A stretch of DNA of 20,796 nt from Cochliopodium minus (lineage: Eukaryota; Discosea; Himatismenida; Cochliopodiidae): assembly GCA_024220525.1 (NCBI GenBank), contig JAMYWO010000510.1:1-20796 (forward strand). Reading direction: 5' to 3'. Positions 19,256 through 20,796 of the stretch are shown in pieces. Below the pieces are notes generated by a model that saw only the letters and a program-made list of their open reading frames with translations, was not told where the DNA came from and searched no databases. The position numbers were made by a program, and so were the translations under genes. Every line of letters begins with the position of its first letter. Within the stretch, counting starts at the first letter, position 1.

Positions 19256-19987
19256 ATGAAATTTGATTTCATTGAGATATTTATTTGTTTGATAATTTTG
19301 CATTCATGTGTACTATCCAGAGCTTCATTATTGCTGATTGCAATGATTTGCATGACAATTTATCCGAAAAATTAGGATTTTATATTTCCTTGAACAATGA
19401 TATAGATTGTTCAGATTTCAAAAATATTACTGCTGGGAATTCAACAAATCCATTTATTGGTAATATAAATTAATAAATATAAAAAAGAAATTAAAAATAT
19501 TTTTTAAAAGGAACGTTGGATGGAAAGGGCTATTCAATCAGAAATTATACTTTGATTGGAAATGGCTTTTTTGATTATGGATTGAATGCAACTGTTATTG
19601 ATATTACCTTTATTGATATAAATATCACCTCGATTGGTAGTGGTAATAATGCAGGGGTTATCTTTGGTTTATGTGATAATTGCATTCTCAATGATATTAT
19701 ATTTAATACATCCTCTCCATCCCTAAGCAATATAATCAATTCTGAGAAATCTTATACAGGATCTATTGTTGGGCAATGTTCCAATTGTACTATATCCAAT
19801 ATAACCGTCCAAAATACAGCTGTCTTTTCTCCTGAACAAGGTAAATAAAATTTAGGACTATTATTAACATATATTGATGAATGCATTATAAGATCAAGTG
19901 ATTTCAACAGTAATCACCATGATTTTAAGCATTATACTTGAAATGATCCTATATAAGCACAACCCTAAATAATGCTAAGAAATTTCG

Positions 19988-20022
<35 letters not shown>

Positions 20023-20740
20023 GAAATTAATAATTTCCCTAAAATTTAAACTATAAATTTCATTTGTTTTCATCAAACTTTCATTCATTTTTTGGGCTCA
20101 TTGTACCAGAAAAATGAAATATTTTATTTATTAATGATGATGTTAATTTTTTCACATTTTGTAAAATATTCAAATAGGTATTGGTGGATTATTTGGGTAA
20201 ATTCATCTTTTAAACTTTTATAACGCAAACTGTTTGATTGTAACAAAAGAAACATCTTATTGGGATCAAAAATTAACAAATGCCACAATCTTGGATTCCC
20301 TTCAAATCAAACGCTCACAATCGTTAATGGAGGAAGAAATGTGGGTAAATAAAAACTTTATCTTTTAATTAAAATAAAATAAAGTTATATTCATTCAAAC
20401 ACATCAAAATAAATTTTAAAATTTTCTTTTATTAAAGGAGGATTAGTTGGGCAAGTATCTGGTTCTAAAATAAATGAATGTGGAGTGAGGAATGGTAAAA
20501 TACTTTTTTTTAAAAAAACTAAGCTAAAATTTTTTTAATAAAAAGGTGTAATACAAATAACTACCCCAGAATCTTGTGGAGGATGTAAGAACTAACTTTT
20601 TACAATTAAATCAAGGCTTTATTTTTATTTCTAAAATTGAAATTAGTGATTGGCCAGTCTCAAAATACGTAACTTTTTTTTTTTTATTATTTATTTTTTT
20701 TATTTTTTCTTTTTTTTTTATCAGGCCTTCCCAAAATTAG
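19256..20740 (+). pseudogene. GLUG-like secreted repeat protein gene, frame break after signal peptide
   Basis: The ATG at 19256 opens a clear signal peptide (MKFDFIEIFICLIILHSC). The body lies in a different frame, reached near 19310-19320. Exons: 19256-19459 (including the break), 19511-19840, 20178-20196, 20250-20344, 20438-20494, 20546-20584, 20647-20668 and a tentative 20725-20740 ending in TAG. The body starts IADCNDLHDNLSEKLGF, then SLNNDIDCSDF, PFIGTLDGKGYSIRNYTLIG (first splice), and several GG.(I/L/V)G repeat cores: NNAGVIFGLCDN, TGSIVGQCSN, GIGGLFG, GGLVGQVSG and GGLIGQS. This is the pattern of GLUG/pectate-lyase-like beta-helix repeats found in surface adhesins. Most introns split a Gly codon after its first base. 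The frame change could be a mutation, an assembly indel, or removal of an 11-nt GT...AG segment (19313-19323 or so); an in-frame ATG at 19306 would give a product without a signal peptide. The 3' end is short for the family. Confidence 0.55.
19988..20020 (+). repeat. Poly-A tract of 33 bases in an intron
   Basis: An uninterrupted run of 33 A lies in the long intron 19841-20177 of the secreted repeat gene. It is flanked by AGAAATT on each side (about 19979 and 20022). It is probably slippage-prone simple sequence. Confidence 0.8.
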
Positions 20741-20796
20741 TATACTTATTATCTAAGATATATTATATTAAAAAAATTATCTAAGATACAACTATT

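Noticed and set aside
19979-20028. Poly-A tract flanked by AGAAATT on both sides as a retroposon with target-site duplication
   Set aside because: Only three bases lie between the left repeat and the A-run, so there is no inserted body. In AT-rich DNA such a 7-base match is expected by chance.

Overview
The window looks like nuclear DNA of an AT-rich, intron-dense, free-living amoeboid protist. The evidence is very AT-rich introns of about 47-340 nt with GTAA/GTAT donors and TAG/CAG/AAG acceptors, Asn/Ser/Lys homopolymer-rich proteins, a typical eukaryotic Rab7, importin-alpha and TFIIIC subunit, and a TRAF/discoidin-type gene. An amoebozoan (dictyostelid-like) source fits. An AT-rich amoeboid metamonad would also fit, and I cannot decide between them. 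No bacterial operon, CRISPR array, tRNA or rRNA is visible.

Layout: (1) 1-418, the last exon of an unidentified + gene. (2) 419-1021, mostly non-coding, with two exon-like fragments and a short degenerate copy of the next gene's start. (3) 1022-2129 (+), a TRAF-type zinc-finger plus F5/8 (discoidin) gene broken by two frame changes. (4) 2255-4634 (-), a 15-exon importin-alpha that starts at the first ARM repeat and has no importin-beta-binding domain. (5) 4856-5966 (-), a 4-exon DUF599-type membrane protein. (6) 6223-10676 (-), a 12-exon, 1131-residue TFIIIC WD40 subunit (GTF3C2/TFC6-like) with a duplicated basic motif at its N-terminus and a histone-H1-like Lys/Thr/Pro repeat block set into the propeller. 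(7) 10860-16064 (+), an 8-exon protein of about 1354 residues: helical N-terminus, possible TIG fold, ankyrin repeats, long Ser/Asn-rich linker, beta-rich C-terminus. It is probably a transcription regulator. (8) 16612-17342 (-), Rab7. (9) 17656-18901 (+), a 193-residue coiled-coil plus small zinc-finger protein of unknown function. (10) 19256-20740 (+), a GLUG-like secreted repeat protein built from small exons, with a frame break just after its signal peptide.

The gene models were built by hand. Splice junctions were accepted only when GT...AG, reading phase and family alignment agreed, and the exon lengths of the main models sum to whole codons. There is no shared pathway across the window. 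Nuclear transport, Pol III transcription, a putative regulator and endosomal traffic sit together as ordinary housekeeping neighbours. The most unusual items are the importin-alpha without an IBB domain, the decorated TFIIIC subunit with its two-copy motif, and the ankyrin-containing putative regulator.
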